A stretch of 64,000 nt of DNA, taken from Paracoccaceae bacterium (GTDB lineage Bacteria; Pseudomonadota; Alphaproteobacteria; Rhodobacterales; Rhodobacteraceae). The position numbers and the translations under genes are program-made. The notes beneath the pieces were generated by a model. The model was not told the origin of the DNA. It searched no databases and saw only the letters and a program-made list of their open reading frames with translations. The DNA lies in assembly GCA_024742455.1 (NCBI GenBank), contig JANSYL010000002.1, positions 408,963 to 472,962 on the forward strand. The letters are read 5' to 3'. Below, piece after piece: positions 43,804 through 55,808 of the stretch. Numbering within the stretch: position 1 is the first letter of the stretch; each line of letters begins with the position of its first letter.

Positions 43804-45333
43804 TCAGACCGACAGGATGACCCACATCGCCGCCGCCCCCACGACCAGTCCGCCCAGCGCAAGCCCGATCCGCGCGGGCCAGGGCGACGGGCGCTCGGGC
43901 GGGGCCGGGTTGGCCTGCGCCAGCAACGCGGCTTCGGCCAGTTGCGGCAGGCGCGGGCCGAACCGGGCCAGAACCTGCGCGGTGCGCCCCAGATCGCGGA
44001 TCAAGGCGCGTGGCCCCACATTGCTCGTGATGTAGTCCTCGACCACGGGCCGCGCGACCTGCCAGATATTGATCTGCGCATCCAGAGACCGGGCCACGCC
44101 CTCGACCACCACCATGGTGCGCTGCAGCAGGATCAGCTCGGTCCGGGTCTCCATCCCGAACCGCTCGGTCACCTCGAACAGGTAGGTCAGCAGCCGCGCC
44201 ATCGAGATGCGGCTGGCATCCATGCCGAAAATCGGCTCTCCCACCGATCTGAGCGCCTGTGCGAATTCGTCGATATCGCGATCCGCCGGCACGTAACCGG
44301 CTTCGAAATGCACTTCGGCCACGCGGCGGTAATCCTTGCGGATGAAGCCATACAGGATCTCGGCATAGACGCGGCGGGTGTATTCATCCAGCCGCCCCAT
44401 GATCCCGAAATCCAGCGCCACGATATCGCCGTTCGGCGCCACCTTCAGGTTGCCCTGGTGCATGTCGGCGTGGAAATACCCGTCGCGCAGCGCGTGGCGC
44501 AAAAACATCTGCAACACGCGTTCGGCCAGTGCGCGCCGGTCATGGCCGCCGGCGTCGATGGCCGCGATGTCGGACATCGGCACCCCGTCCGCCCAGGCCA
44601 GGGTCATCACCCGCCGCGCCGACAGCATCCATTCCACCTCGGGCACGGCGAACCCGGCATCGCCTTCGGTGGTCGCGAAGAATTCCCCTGCGGCCGAGGA
44701 TTCGATCCGCAGGTCCAGCTCGCGCAGAACGACGCCTTCGAAATGCGTGATCACCTCGGTCGGGCGCAGGCGGCGCGACGCGGGCGACAGCGTCTCGACG
44801 AACCAGGCGATCAGGTAAAAGGCATCGATATCCTTGCGGAACGCCCGCTCGATCCCGGGGCGCAGCACCTTGACGGCGACCTGCTTGCCGGTGCCGGTCA
44901 GCCGGGCCTTGTGGACTTGTGCGATCGAGGCCGCGGCCACGGGGTCTGAAAACTCCGAGAACAGCGCGTCGAGCGGTTTTTCCAGCTCCCGCGCCACCAC
45001 GCGCTTGGCCACATCGGTGGGAAAGGGCGGCAGCTTGTCCTGCAGCACCTGCAGGCCCTGGGCCAGGTCCGCACCCACCACGTCGGGCCGGGTCGACAGG
45101 ATCTGGCCGAACTTGATGTAGGCAGGCCCCAGCGCCGTCAGCGCCCGGGTGATCGGCGGCATCGAAGGGTCGCCCTTCAGCCCCAGCCACGCGAAGGGCC
45201 AGCCCAGAACGCGCGCCGCGATGCGCACCGGGCGGGGCGCCTCCAGCGCCTCCAGCACCACGCCCATCGCGCCCGTGCGTTCGAAAGTGGCCCCGGTGCG
45301 GATCAGCCGCCAGATGTTGTGGGGTCCGCGCAC
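43804..45333 (-). CDS. ubiB: Ubiquinone biosynthesis kinase-like protein UbiB
   Basis: This is an atypical kinase/ATPase of the ABC1/UbiB family required for ubiquinone synthesis. The 509-residue product has the KxGQ motif (AYIKFGQILSTRPD), an alanine-rich nucleotide loop (AAASIAQVHKARL) with the lysine in VAVKVLRPG, and DMHQGNLKV with DFGIMGRLD as catalytic and metal motifs. Two hydrophobic helices at the C-terminus anchor it in the inner membrane. The start is GTG at 45333, immediately after the ubiE stop. Confidence 0.96.
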   Translation of the reverse strand: MRGPHNIWRLIRTGATFERTGAMGVVLEALEAPRPVRIAARVLGWPFAWLGLKGDPSMPPITRALTALGPAYIKFGQILSTRPDVVGADLAQGLQVLQDKLPPFPTDVAKRVVARELEKPLDALFSEFSDPVAAASIAQVHKARLTGTGKQVAVKVLRPGIERAFRKDIDAFYLIAWFVETLSPASRRLRPTEVITHFEGVVLRELDLRIESSAAGEFFATTEGDAGFAVPEVEWMLSARRVMTLAWADGVPMSDIAAIDAGGHDRRALAERVLQMFLRHALRDGYFHADMHQGNLKVAPNGDIVALDFGIMGRLDEYTRRVYAEILYGFIRKDYRRVAEVHFEAGYVPADRDIDEFAQALRSVGEPIFGMDASRISMARLLTYLFEVTERFGMETRTELILLQRTMVVVEGVARSLDAQINIWQVARPVVEDYITSNVGPRALIRDLGRTAQVLARFGPRLPQLAEAALLAQANPAPPERPSPWPARIGLALGGLVVGAAAMWVILSV

Positions 45334-46107
45334 CTAAAGTTTCCAGCCCGAATGCAGCGCCGCGATCCCCATCGACAGGTTGCGGTATTTCACCTGCTCG
45401 AACCCGGCCGCGCGGATCATGTCGGCAAACCGGTCCTGGTCGGGAAACCTGCGGATCGATTCCACCAGGTACTGGTAACTGTCCCGGTCCCCGGCGATGG
45501 CCTTGCCCATGCGGGGGATCACGTTGAAGGAATACAGGTCGTAAAGCCGCTGCAACCCGTCATTGGGCAACTGGCTGAACTCCAGCACCATCAGCCGACC
45601 GCCCGGTTTCAGGACGCGGAACGCCTCGGCCAGCGCTGCCTCGATCCGGGTGACGTTCCTTATGCCGAAACTGATCGTGTAGATGTCGAAACTGCGATCC
45701 TCGAAGGGCAGGGCCATCGCATCCCCCACCACCCAGGTCAGGCGGTCGGCCAGCTGCGCGGCCTCGGCCCGGCGCTGGCCTTCCTCCAGCATCGCCGCGG
45801 TCATGTCACAGACCACCGCCTCGGCCGCGGGCGCGCGGCGCAGGAACCGGAACGCGATATCGCCGGTGCCGCCCGCAACGTCCAGCAGCCGCTGGCCGTT
45901 CCTCGGGGCCAGCCAGTCCATCATCGCGTCTTTCCAGACCCGATGGATGCCCAGGCTCATCACGTCGTTCATCACGTCATAGCGGCTGGCGACCGAGGAA
46001 AAGACCCCTTCGACCAGCCCGGCCTTGTCGGCCTCGGCCACCATGCGGTCACCGAAATGGGTGGTGGCGTCCGGTGTTTCGGGTCCGCTGTTCGGCGTCT
46101 CGCCCAT
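45334..46107 (-). CDS. ubiE: Ubiquinone/menaquinone methyltransferase UbiE
   Basis: This is the SAM-dependent C-methyltransferase of the quinone ring. The 257-residue product has [20 protein letters not shown] and [20 protein letters not shown] at the start. The SAM motif [15 protein letters not shown] is near residue 75, and [20 protein letters not shown] with [14 protein letters not shown] comes later. It is co-directional with ubiB with no gap and divergent from mutM. Confidence 0.97.
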   Translation of the reverse strand: MGETPNSGPETPDATTHFGDRMVAEADKAGLVEGVFSSVASRYDVMNDVMSLGIHRVWKDAMMDWLAPRNGQRLLDVAGGTGDIAFRFLRRAPAAEAVVCDMTAAMLEEGQRRAEAAQLADRLTWVVGDAMALPFEDRSFDIYTISFGIRNVTRIEAALAEAFRVLKPGGRLMVLEFSQLPNDGLQRLYDLYSFNVIPRMGKAIAGDRDSYQYLVESIRRFPDQDRFADMIRAAGFEQVKYRNLSMGIAALHSGWKL

Positions 46108-46193
46108 GGGCCTTGTCCTTTCGTCGTGCCGCGCCTTGTTATAGGCGCGCCCGGGGGCGGCACAATGCGGCCCGTGGAACAGGAAAGCCCAAG

Positions 46194-47066
46194 GTGCCCG
46201 AACTTCCAGAAGTCGAGACAGTCCGTCGCGGCCTTGCCCCGGTTCTCGAGGGCGCGCGCCTCGCCCATGTCGCCGTCAACCGCCCCGACCTGCGCTGGCC
46301 CCTGCCCGAGAACATGGCCGGGCGGCTGACCGGGGCCACCATCACCGCGCTCAGGCGCCGGTCGAAATACATCCTCGCCGATCTCGACACCGGCGAGACC
46401 CTGATCATCCATCTCGGCATGTCGGGCCGGATGATTGTCTCGGACCCCGCCGCAGGCGACGGGCGCGACATGCTGGGCGAATTTCACCACCTTCATCCCG
46501 GGCTCGCGAAACATGACCACGTGGTGCTGCAGACGGACACCGGCGCGCGCGTGGTCTTCAACGATGCCCGCCGCTTCGGCGCGATGGACCTTGCGCCGAC
46601 CGATGCGCTCGATGCCCATTGGCTTCTCAAGGGGATCGGGCCGGAACCCTTCGCCAATGCCTTCAACGAACCTTACCTCGTCGCCGCCTTCGCCGGACGG
46701 CGCAGCCCGGTGAAATCGGTCCTGCTCGATCAGCGGGTCGTGGCGGGGCTGGGCAATATCTATGTCTGCGAGGCACTTTATCGCGCGCGCATTTCGCCCC
46801 TGCGCCATGCTGGCCGCATTTCGTCCGCCCGAGTCGCACATCTTGTCCCCGTGATCCGCGACGTGCTTGCCGATGCGATCGCTGCAGGCGGGTCTTCGCT
46901 GCGCGACTATCGGCAGGCGGACGGCGAACTGGGATATTTTCAGCACAGTTTCCAGGTCTACGGGCGCGAGGGCGCAGCCTGCCAAACCCCCGATTGTGCT
47001 GGCATTATCCGTCGCAAGACCCAATCGGGCCGGTCCAGCTTCTATTGTGCGTCCTGCCAAAGATAG
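46194..47066 (+). CDS. mutM: Formamidopyrimidine-DNA glycosylase MutM/Fpg
   Basis: This enzyme removes 8-oxoguanine and ring-opened purines and cuts the DNA backbone. The 290-residue product starts [14 protein letters not shown], where Pro2 becomes the catalytic N-terminus. [20 protein letters not shown] is mid-protein, and the C-terminal zinc finger has four cysteines (CQTPDC and YCASC). The start codon is the GTG at 46194. The frame upstream to 46074 is not family-like. Confidence 0.97.
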   Translation: MPELPEVETVRRGLAPVLEGARLAHVAVNRPDLRWPLPENMAGRLTGATITALRRRSKYILADLDTGETLIIHLGMSGRMIVSDPAAGDGRDMLGEFHHLHPGLAKHDHVVLQTDTGARVVFNDARRFGAMDLAPTDALDAHWLLKGIGPEPFANAFNEPYLVAAFAGRRSPVKSVLLDQRVVAGLGNIYVCEALYRARISPLRHAGRISSARVAHLVPVIRDVLADAIAAGGSSLRDYRQADGELGYFQHSFQVYGREGAACQTPDCAGIIRRKTQSGRSSFYCASCQR

Positions 47067-47129
47067 GTTGCGCCCGGCGCTGCCGCTGCTAGTCCTGCGC
47101 CTCGCAGTAACCGCCGGAGCATGTGCCCC

Positions 47130-47906
47130 ATGGCCTACGAGACCCTGATCGTCGATATCGAAGATCACATCGCCCTCATCACCCTGAACCGGCCCGACGC
47201 GCTTAACGCGCTCAACAGCCAGTTGCTGGGTGAATTGTCGGCGGCCCTGAAATCGGCCGAAGCCAATGACAAGGTGCGCTGCATTGTCATCACCGGGTCC
47301 GACAAGGCCTTTGCCGCGGGCGCCGATATCAAGGAAATGAGCGACAAGACCTTTGTCGAGGTCTTCACCGGTGATCTCTTCGGTGCCGAGGTGGAAACCA
47401 TCCTGGCCTGCCGCAAACCGATCATCGCCGCCGTGGCGGGCTATGCGCTGGGCGGCGGCTGCGAACTGGCGATGATGTGCGATTTCATCATCGCCGCGGA
47501 CACCGCGAAATTCGGCCAGCCCGAGATCAATCTCGGCGTCGTGGCGGGCATCGGCGGCACCCAGCGGCTGACCCGGTTCGTGGGCAAGTCGAAATCCATG
47601 GACATGCACCTGACGGGCCGCTTCATGACCGCCGAAGAAGCCGAGCGGTCGGGCCTCGTGTCGCGGGTCGTGCCCGCCAAGAAGCTCAAGGAAGAGGCGC
47701 TCACCGCCGCTGCCAAGATCGCCGAGAAATCCATGGTCACCACGATGGCCGTGAAAGAGGCCGTCAACCGCAGCTACGAGACGACCCTGCGTGAAGGCCT
47801 GCTTTTCGAACGCCGCCTGTTCCACGCGATGTTCGCCACCGAGGATCAGTCCGAAGGCATGGCCGCCTTCCTCGAAAAACGCGAGCCGCAATTCCGCGAC
47901 AAGTAG
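47130..47906 (+). CDS. Enoyl-CoA hydratase
   Basis: This crotonase-fold enzyme of 258 residues should hydrate trans-2-enoyl-CoA in fatty-acid beta-oxidation. The oxyanion-hole segments are [11 protein letters not shown] and [18 protein letters not shown]. Both catalytic glutamates appear to be present, in GGGCELAMM and [21 protein letters not shown] prefer the ATG at 47130 (MAYETLIVD). An ATG nine bases upstream is possible and has a closer GGAG. It stands alone between mutM and rpsT. Confidence 0.93.
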   Translation: MAYETLIVDIEDHIALITLNRPDALNALNSQLLGELSAALKSAEANDKVRCIVITGSDKAFAAGADIKEMSDKTFVEVFTGDLFGAEVETILACRKPIIAAVAGYALGGGCELAMMCDFIIAADTAKFGQPEINLGVVAGIGGTQRLTRFVGKSKSMDMHLTGRFMTAEEAERSGLVSRVVPAKKLKEEALTAAAKIAEKSMVTTMAVKEAVNRSYETTLREGLLFERRLFHAMFATEDQSEGMAAFLEKREPQFRDK

Positions 47907-47913
47907 CACGCGC

Positions 47914-47942
47914 TTGCCTTCACGGACCGGCGCGCCTATACG
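47914..47942 (+). promoter_or_regulatory. Candidate sigma-70-type promoter of rpsT
   Basis: TTGCCT (47914-47919) and TATACG (47937-47942) are separated by 17 bases, the ideal spacing for a housekeeping promoter. It lies about 110 bases before rpsT, leaving a leader long enough for autoregulation by S20. Confidence 0.45.
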
Positions 47943-48054
47943 CCGCGCCAGACATGCGCGTGCGGCCCGCTTTGGCCAGAGTACCGGTATTCAAACCCGG
48001 GTCCCCGTCGGACGGACGTGCATCAATTGATGTTCAGATACGAAAGGGGCCGAC

Positions 48055-48321
48055 ATGGCAAACTCACCCCAGGCAAAGAAACGCGCCCGCCAGAACGAAG
48101 CGCGCTACGCCGTCAACAAGGCGCGCCGGTCGCGCATCCGCACCTACCTGCGCCGCGTCGAAGAAGCGATCGCCTCGGGCGACGCGGCGGCCGCGCAGGA
48201 TGCGTTGAAGTCGGCACAGCCCGAACTGATGCGGGGCGTCACCAAGGGCGTGTTGCACAAAAACACGGCTGCCCGGAAAATGTCGCGCCTGTCGGCGCGG
48301 GTGAAGGCGCTCAAGGCCTGA
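48055..48321 (+). CDS. rpsT: 30S ribosomal protein S20
   Basis: This small basic ribosomal protein of 88 residues binds 16S rRNA during early 30S assembly. The N-terminus [20 protein letters not shown] and the C-terminal [20 protein letters not shown] are diagnostic. AAAGG precedes the ATG at normal distance. In many alphaproteobacteria rpsT lies next to dnaA, as here. Confidence 0.98.
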   Translation: MANSPQAKKRARQNEARYAVNKARRSRIRTYLRRVEEAIASGDAAAAQDALKSAQPELMRGVTKGVLHKNTAARKMSRLSARVKALKA

Positions 48322-48339
48322 TCGGTTCGGTCCCCGGCA

Positions 48340-48377
48340 CCGGGCCACAAGCGGCCCGGGTCCGCCGCAAAGATTTT
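48340..48377 (+). terminator. Possible terminator after rpsT
   Basis: A 7-bp GC stem (CCGGGCC at 48340-48346, GGCCCGG at 48353-48359) has a six-base loop. A five-T run follows only after a gap of about a dozen bases, so it is an imperfect intrinsic terminator. Confidence 0.35.
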
Positions 48378-48903
48378 TCCCGTGAAAAGATTGTTGCGTG
48401 ACAACGGGCTAAAGACGCCCCTTCAGATTCGGTAGCATTTCATCAATCTGTCAAGAAAGAAGAGCGGTTGCGACGCCGAAGCGAGTCCCGCTAGAGTTTC
48501 AAAGCGACTCAAGCCATCTCGGGGGAGATTGGAGCGAGGTCGGGCTCGCGTCTGGGGTGATCGGCACAGGTCCGGTCGGGTGGGTTACAGTGGCTTGTTT
48601 GCCGCCGTCTGGCCCTTTTCAGACAGCGATATCCGGCCGGATGTATCGGGGCCATTACAGGCCCGGTATGTCATCTGTGGTTCCGCATCCGTGTCCCCTC
48701 GGCCTGGTCCTTCGATCTGGTGAACCCCGCGTCCGGCGGCACATCCTATGTGCCGCAACTATGGAGTGTTGCCGGGCGAAGCATCTGGATCTCGGGCCGG
48801 TTCGGTCTTTGGCGGGTGGTGACGAATTGGTGGAAGGGCCACTGGCGGGCACAGATAAAACGTCGGCACGAACCGGCGGTAAAACAGAAGGATTTGAAGA
48901 CGG
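48378..48903 (+). other. Long gene-free dnaA leader, possible origin-proximal region
   Basis: About 525 bases precede dnaA without a credible gene. The small open frames lack ribosome sites and family-like sequence. I looked for DnaA boxes (TTATCCACA and close variants) on both strands and found none with fewer than about three mismatches, so this is not supported as oriC by boxes alone. A short inverted repeat GTTG...CAAC lies at 48393-48405. The region probably holds the dnaA promoter and a long leader. Confidence 0.45.
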
Positions 48904-50268
48904 ATGACGAACGAAACCTGGGGGCAGGTTCGCAACGCATTGAAGACATCGGTTGGTGAGAACAATTTCAACGCCTGGATCGATCCGATCCGCTTTGTCT
49001 CGCTCGACGCCAGCACCGCCCACTTCACCGTGCCGACCAATTTCATCGGCAGCTGGGTGTCGCAGAATTTCGGCGACGTCATCCTGCGCCACCTGATCTC
49101 GGCGGGCGTCCCCGTCGAGCGCGTGGAATTCAATGTCGACGCCGCTCATGCCTCGAAAGCCGTCAACGGCACCAAAGCCCCGGCCGCCACGCCCGCACAG
49201 CCCGAAGCGCGCCGCAGCAGCGATGACTTGCCGGGTGCGACGCTGAACCCGGCCTATACCTTCGCCAATTTCGTGGTCGGCAAGCCTAACGAACTGGCTC
49301 ATGCCGCGGCCCGCCGCGTTGCAGAGGGCCGCGATGTCACCTTCAACCCGCTGTTTCTTTACGGTGGCGTTGGCCTGGGCAAAACGCACCTGATGCACGC
49401 CATCGCGTGGGAGCTGCGCGAACGCAGCCCCGACGCCCGGATCCTCTACCTGTCGGCCGAACAGTTCATGTATCGCTTCGTGCGCGCCCTGCGTGAACAG
49501 GACACCATGACCTTCAAGCAGCTGTTCCGGTCGGTCGATGTGCTGATGGTCGATGACGTGCAGTTCATTGCCGGAAAATCCTCGACGCAGGAGGAATTCT
49601 TTCACACGTTCAACGCCCTGATCGAAGAAGGGCGCCAGATCATCATTTCCGGTGACCGTTCGCCCGTCGACATGGAAGATCTCGACGCGCGGATCGCATC
49701 GCGTCTGCAATGCGGTCTCGTCGTCGACCTGCACCCGACCGATTACGAACTGCGTCTGGGCGTGTTGCAGCACAAGGCCGATCTGGCCCGTGCCGCCAAC
49801 CCGTCGATCCGGATCGCGGAAGGCGTGCTGGAATTCATCGCCCAGAAGGTCTCGACCAATATCCGCGTGATCGAGGGGGCGCTGACCCGGCTTCTGGCCT
49901 TCGCCGATCTGGTCAACAAGGAAATCAGCCTCGAGATGGCGCAGGACTGTCTGGCCGATATCCTGCGCGCCAGCGATCGCAAGGTGACGATGGACGAGAT
50001 CATCAAGAAGACCTGCGAATACTACCGCATCAAGCAGGGCGACCTGGTCGGACCCAGCCGCGCGCGCTCCGTCGCACGGCCCCGGCAGATGGCAATGTAT
50101 CTGTGCAAGAAACTGACGCCCCGCTCCCTGCCCGAAATCGCCCGGCGGATCGGTGGCCGCGACCACACGACCGTGCTTTACGGTGTGCGCAAGATCGAGG
50201 AACTGATCGCCGTCGACAGCCAGATCGCCGAGGATGCCGAGCTGTTGCGCCGTATGCTGGAGGAATGA
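48904..50268 (+). CDS. dnaA: Chromosomal replication initiator DnaA
   Basis: DnaA binds and opens the origin and loads the helicase. The 454-residue product has the N-terminal DnaB-interaction domain, a short linker, and the AAA+ domain with Walker A GGVGLGKTH and Walker B VLMVDDVQFI. The C-terminal DNA-binding domain has RARSVARPRQMAMYLCKKLT and GGRDHTTVLYGVRKIE. It heads the dnaA-dnaN-recF-gyrB block. Confidence 0.98.
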   Translation: MTNETWGQVRNALKTSVGENNFNAWIDPIRFVSLDASTAHFTVPTNFIGSWVSQNFGDVILRHLISAGVPVERVEFNVDAAHASKAVNGTKAPAATPAQPEARRSSDDLPGATLNPAYTFANFVVGKPNELAHAAARRVAEGRDVTFNPLFLYGGVGLGKTHLMHAIAWELRERSPDARILYLSAEQFMYRFVRALREQDTMTFKQLFRSVDVLMVDDVQFIAGKSSTQEEFFHTFNALIEEGRQIIISGDRSPVDMEDLDARIASRLQCGLVVDLHPTDYELRLGVLQHKADLARAANPSIRIAEGVLEFIAQKVSTNIRVIEGALTRLLAFADLVNKEISLEMAQDCLADILRASDRKVTMDEIIKKTCEYYRIKQGDLVGPSRARSVARPRQMAMYLCKKLTPRSLPEIARRIGGRDHTTVLYGVRKIEELIAVDSQIAEDAELLRRMLEE

Positions 50269-50394
50269 GGCCCCTCTCGCCGCCCTCTATGGCTTGACGC
50301 CGGGCGGTCAGTGCGGAAACTCCGAAAAAACAATTGTGCTTGCGGGCGAAGGACGTAGTCTCGTCGCTCCTGCATCTGGTCGGAGCATCTGGGC

Positions 50395-51513
50395 ATGAAG
50401 TTTTCCATCGAGCGGGCAGCACTGCTCCGGGCGGTGTATCAGGCACAGTCCGTGGTTGAACGGCGCAACACGATCCCGATCCTGGCCAATGTCCTGATCG
50501 AGGCCGAGGGCGACAGCGTCAGCTTCCGCGCCACCGATCTGGATATCGAGGTGGTCGACAAGGCTCCGGCGCAGGTCGAGCGTGCGGGCGCCACGACCGT
50601 GTCGGCTGTCACCTTGCATGAAATCGTGCGCAAACTGCCCGATGGCGCGCTCGTGAGCCTCAGCGAAGATGGGGCGGCAGGGCGGTTGGTGGTGCAGGCG
50701 GGCCGGTCGAATTTCCAGCTCGCCACGCTGCCCAAGGAAGATTTCCCGGTGATGACGGCCACCGAATACGCTGCCAATTTCTCGGCCTCCGCCGAGATGC
50801 TGCGCCGGCTGTTCGACAAGTCGAAATTCGCCATCTCGACCGAGGAAACCCGCTACTATCTTAACGGCGTCTACTTCCACACCGCCGACGGGCCCGATGG
50901 CCCGGTGCTTCGCGCGGTGGCCACCGATGGTCACCGTCTGGCCCAGATCGACGCGCCGCTGCCTGCTGGCGCCGACGGGATGCCCGGCGTGATCGTGCCC
51001 CGTAAAACGGTGGGGGAATTGCGCAAGCTTCTGGATGATGACGAAGCCAAGATCGCCGTCAGCGTGTCGGAAACCAAGGTCCGTTTCGCCACGCCGGAGA
51101 TCACGCTGACCTCCAAGGTCATCGACGGCACCTTCCCCGATTACAACCGCGTCATCCCCACCGGCAACACCAAGAAGATGGAGGTGGACGCCGCCGATTT
51201 CGCCAAGGCCGTCGACCGGGTCGCCACCGTCAGTTCCGAACGCTCCCGCGCCGTGAAACTGGCGCTGGACGAAGACCGGCTGGTCCTGTCCGTCAACGCC
51301 CCCGATTCCGGGGCCGCAGAAGAAGAAATTGCCGTCGCCTATGGCGACGACCGGCTGGAAATCGGGTTCAATGCCAAGTACTTGCTGGAAATCGCCAGCC
51401 AGGTTGACCGGGAGAACGCGGTGTTCATGTTCTCGTCCCCGGGTGAGCCCACGCTGATGCGCGAAGGCAACGATACCACGGCGATCTATGTCGTGATGCC
51501 GATGCGCGTGTGA
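50395..51513 (+). CDS. dnaN: DNA polymerase III beta sliding clamp
   Basis: DnaN forms the ring clamp that tethers the replicative polymerase. The 372-residue product begins MKFSIERAALLRAVYQAQSV and has RNTIPILANVLIEA near residue 23. It ends in the usual ALMP-like form (TAIYVVMPMRV). It follows dnaA by 126 bases and is separated from recF by a 76-base gap that consists almost wholly of three palindromes. Confidence 0.98.
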   Translation: MKFSIERAALLRAVYQAQSVVERRNTIPILANVLIEAEGDSVSFRATDLDIEVVDKAPAQVERAGATTVSAVTLHEIVRKLPDGALVSLSEDGAAGRLVVQAGRSNFQLATLPKEDFPVMTATEYAANFSASAEMLRRLFDKSKFAISTEETRYYLNGVYFHTADGPDGPVLRAVATDGHRLAQIDAPLPAGADGMPGVIVPRKTVGELRKLLDDDEAKIAVSVSETKVRFATPEITLTSKVIDGTFPDYNRVIPTGNTKKMEVDAADFAKAVDRVATVSSERSRAVKLALDEDRLVLSVNAPDSGAAEEEIAVAYGDDRLEIGFNAKYLLEIASQVDRENAVFMFSSPGEPTLMREGNDTTAIYVVMPMRV

Positions 51514-51518
51514 CGCAC

Positions 51519-51584
51519 CGAAAATCTCGAGATTTTCGTGCGGGAAATCTGCAGATTTCCCAGCCGTTTTTCTGCAGAAAAACG
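51519..51584. repeat. Array of three perfect 20-bp palindromes with 23-bp period
   Basis: The units are CGAAAATCTCGAGATTTTCG (51519-51538), GGGAAATCTGCAGATTTCCC (51542-51561) and CGTTTTTCTGCAGAAAAACG (51565-51584). Each is a perfect palindrome with a CTCGAG or CTGCAG core. The spacers are three bases (TGC, AGC), so the centres are exactly 23 bp apart. The array fills the dnaN-recF gap and ends five bases before the recF ATG, leaving no visible ribosome site. Each unit could fold into an RNA hairpin with a four-base loop or bind a dimeric protein. The third unit recurs identically after gyrB. Confidence 0.9.
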
Positions 51585-51589
51585 CCCCC

Positions 51590-52690
51590 ATGACCGGCTA
51601 TATCACGCATCTTTCCCTGTCGCATTTCCGCAGCCACCGCCGCACGCGGCTCGATCTCGACGCGCGCCCGGTGGCGATCTACGGCCCCAACGGCGCAGGC
51701 AAGACCAACCTGATCGAAGCGGTCTCGCTGCTGTCGCCCGGGCGCGGCCTGCGCGGCGCGGCGTCCGAGGAGATCATCCGCCGGCCGGAGGCCATCGGCT
51801 GGAAAATCACCGCGCAGGTCGCGGGCGACGGCCCGGGCCATGACGTCACGCTTTCGGCGGAACCCGGCCAGCCCCGCCAGACCCGCATCGATGACAAATC
51901 CGCCACCCAGACCGCCCTGTCGCGGCTGATGCGGATCGTCTGGCTGGTGCCTGCCCAGGACCGGCTCTGGATCGAAGGGGCCGAGGGGCGGCGGCGGTTC
52001 TTCGACCGGATGACCATGGGCTTCGTGCCCGACCATGCCGATGCCGTGCTGAGCTACGAGAAGGCGATGCGGGAACGAAACCGCCTGCTCAAGGATCAGG
52101 TGGGCGACGCGCGCTGGTACGCCGCGCTCGAAGGGCGCATGGCCGAAGCCGGGGCGGCGATCGCCGCCAACCGCCGAACCGCCCTCGCCGCGCTGGCCGA
52201 GGCGCAAAGGGACGCGGCGACGGTCTTTCCCCGCGCCGATCTCGACCTCGACACCGATGCGCCCGAGACGGCCGATGCCCTCGCCCTGGCCTTCGCCGAC
52301 GGACGTGTCCGCGACATGGCCGCGGGCCGCACGCTGACCGGCCCGCACCGCACCGACCTGGCCGCGATCTACACCGACAAGGGCGTGCCCGCGCGCCAAT
52401 GCTCGACCGGCGAACAGAAGGCGCTGCTGATCTCGCTCGTTCTCGCCTGTGCCCGGGCGCTCAAGGCGCAGACGGGCCATGCCCCCCTCGTGCTCCTCGA
52501 CGAGGTGGCCGCCCATCTCGACGCGGGCCGCCGTGCCGCGCTTTTCGATGAAATCTGCGCGCTCGGCACCCAGGCCTGGATGACCGGCACCGGCCCCGAG
52601 CTTTTCACCGACCTTGGCGACCGGGCGCAGCACCTGTGCGTCTCCGAAACCCCCGATGGCAGCATCGCCCGACCGGACCCCGCACCATGA
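51590..52690 (+). CDS. recF: DNA replication/repair protein RecF
   Basis: RecF is an SMC-like ATPase that helps load RecA at gaps. The 366-residue product starts YITHLSLSHFRSHRRTRLDL and has Walker A GPNGAGKTN near residue 34. The signature and Walker B are STGEQKALLISL and PLVLLDEVAAHLD. No Shine-Dalgarno sequence is visible ahead of the ATG, where a palindrome sits. The last bases overlap the LysE-type gene. Confidence 0.97.
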   Translation: MTGYITHLSLSHFRSHRRTRLDLDARPVAIYGPNGAGKTNLIEAVSLLSPGRGLRGAASEEIIRRPEAIGWKITAQVAGDGPGHDVTLSAEPGQPRQTRIDDKSATQTALSRLMRIVWLVPAQDRLWIEGAEGRRRFFDRMTMGFVPDHADAVLSYEKAMRERNRLLKDQVGDARWYAALEGRMAEAGAAIAANRRTALAALAEAQRDAATVFPRADLDLDTDAPETADALALAFADGRVRDMAAGRTLTGPHRTDLAAIYTDKGVPARQCSTGEQKALLISLVLACARALKAQTGHAPLVLLDEVAAHLDAGRRAALFDEICALGTQAWMTGTGPELFTDLGDRAQHLCVSETPDGSIARPDPAP

Positions 52691-53313
52691 CCGTCACCAC
52701 CGCACAACTGGCGCTTTATGCAGGCGCGCTGTTCATCCTGTTCCTGACGCCCGGCCCGGTCTGGCTGGCGCTGACCGCGCGCACGCTCGCCTATGGCGTC
52801 GTGGGCGCATTGCCCCTGATGCTGGGCGTCGCCATCGGCGACACCGCCTGGTCGGTCCTTGCCATCCTCGGCCTTGCCTGGGTGGTCGATGCAAACCCCT
52901 GGGTGATGGACGCGCTGCGCTGGCTCGCCGTCGCGGTCTTCGCGCTGATGGGCCTTCTGCTCATTCGCCACGCCGACAAGACCATCGCCGCCGATGGCAG
53001 CCTGAACCGCCCCGGCGCCTGGGCGGGCTTCGCCGCAGGTCTGGCCGCGATCCTCGCCAATCCAAAGGCGATCCTGTTCTACATGGGCATGCTGCCGGGC
53101 TTCTTCGATCTGGGCCGGATCGGCACGCCCGACATCCTCGCCATCGCCGCGATCTCCATGGCGGTGCCGCTGGTCGGCAATATGGGCTTTGCGATCTTCG
53201 TCGACCGGGCCCGCCGCCTGATCGCCTCGCCGGCCGCGCTCAAACGCACCAACCAGGTGGCCGGGGCGCTGTTGATCCTCGTGGCTGTGGTGATCGGCTT
53301 TTCCAGCCCCTAA
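52687..53313 (+). CDS. LysE/RhtB-family amino-acid exporter
   Basis: This polytopic inner-membrane protein of 208 residues has about six hydrophobic segments. The family N-terminus ALFILFLTPGPVWLALTART and the segment AAILANPKAILFYMGMLPGF near residue 120 identify LysE/RhtB exporters of amino acids or their derivatives. The ATG overlaps the recF stop (ATGA), so it is translated with recF although it has no obvious role in replication. The substrate is unknown. Confidence 0.9.
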   Translation: MTVTTAQLALYAGALFILFLTPGPVWLALTARTLAYGVVGALPLMLGVAIGDTAWSVLAILGLAWVVDANPWVMDALRWLAVAVFALMGLLLIRHADKTIAADGSLNRPGAWAGFAAGLAAILANPKAILFYMGMLPGFFDLGRIGTPDILAIAAISMAVPLVGNMGFAIFVDRARRLIASPAALKRTNQVAGALLILVAVVIGFSSP

Positions 53314-53327
53314 ATATGGGGCAACGC

Positions 53328-53356
53328 GTGACAATCTCGCGCGCGGGCGGTATAAA
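53328..53356 (+). promoter_or_regulatory. Candidate sigma-70-type promoter of gyrB
   Basis: GTGACA (53328-53333) and TATAAA (53351-53356) are separated by exactly 17 bases and lie 28 bases before the gyrB ATG. This is one of the best housekeeping promoter matches in the window. Confidence 0.6.
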
Positions 53357-53360
53357 CTGA

Positions 53361-55802
<2,442 letters not shown>

Positions 55803-55808
55803 AGCGGA

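Noticed and set aside
45972..47909. Minus-strand open frame of 645 codons opposite mutM and the enoyl-CoA hydratase
   Set aside because: It spans two well-supported genes and the ubiE start in antisense, with low-complexity shadow composition.
48322..48903. Chromosomal origin oriC next to dnaA
   Set aside because: No DnaA box close to TTATCCACA and no clear unwinding element were found. Position alone is not enough.
48529..48907. Small plus-strand open frames in the dnaA leader
   Set aside because: They overlap each other in different frames, have no Shine-Dalgarno sequence and run into dnaA, so they are not credible genes.
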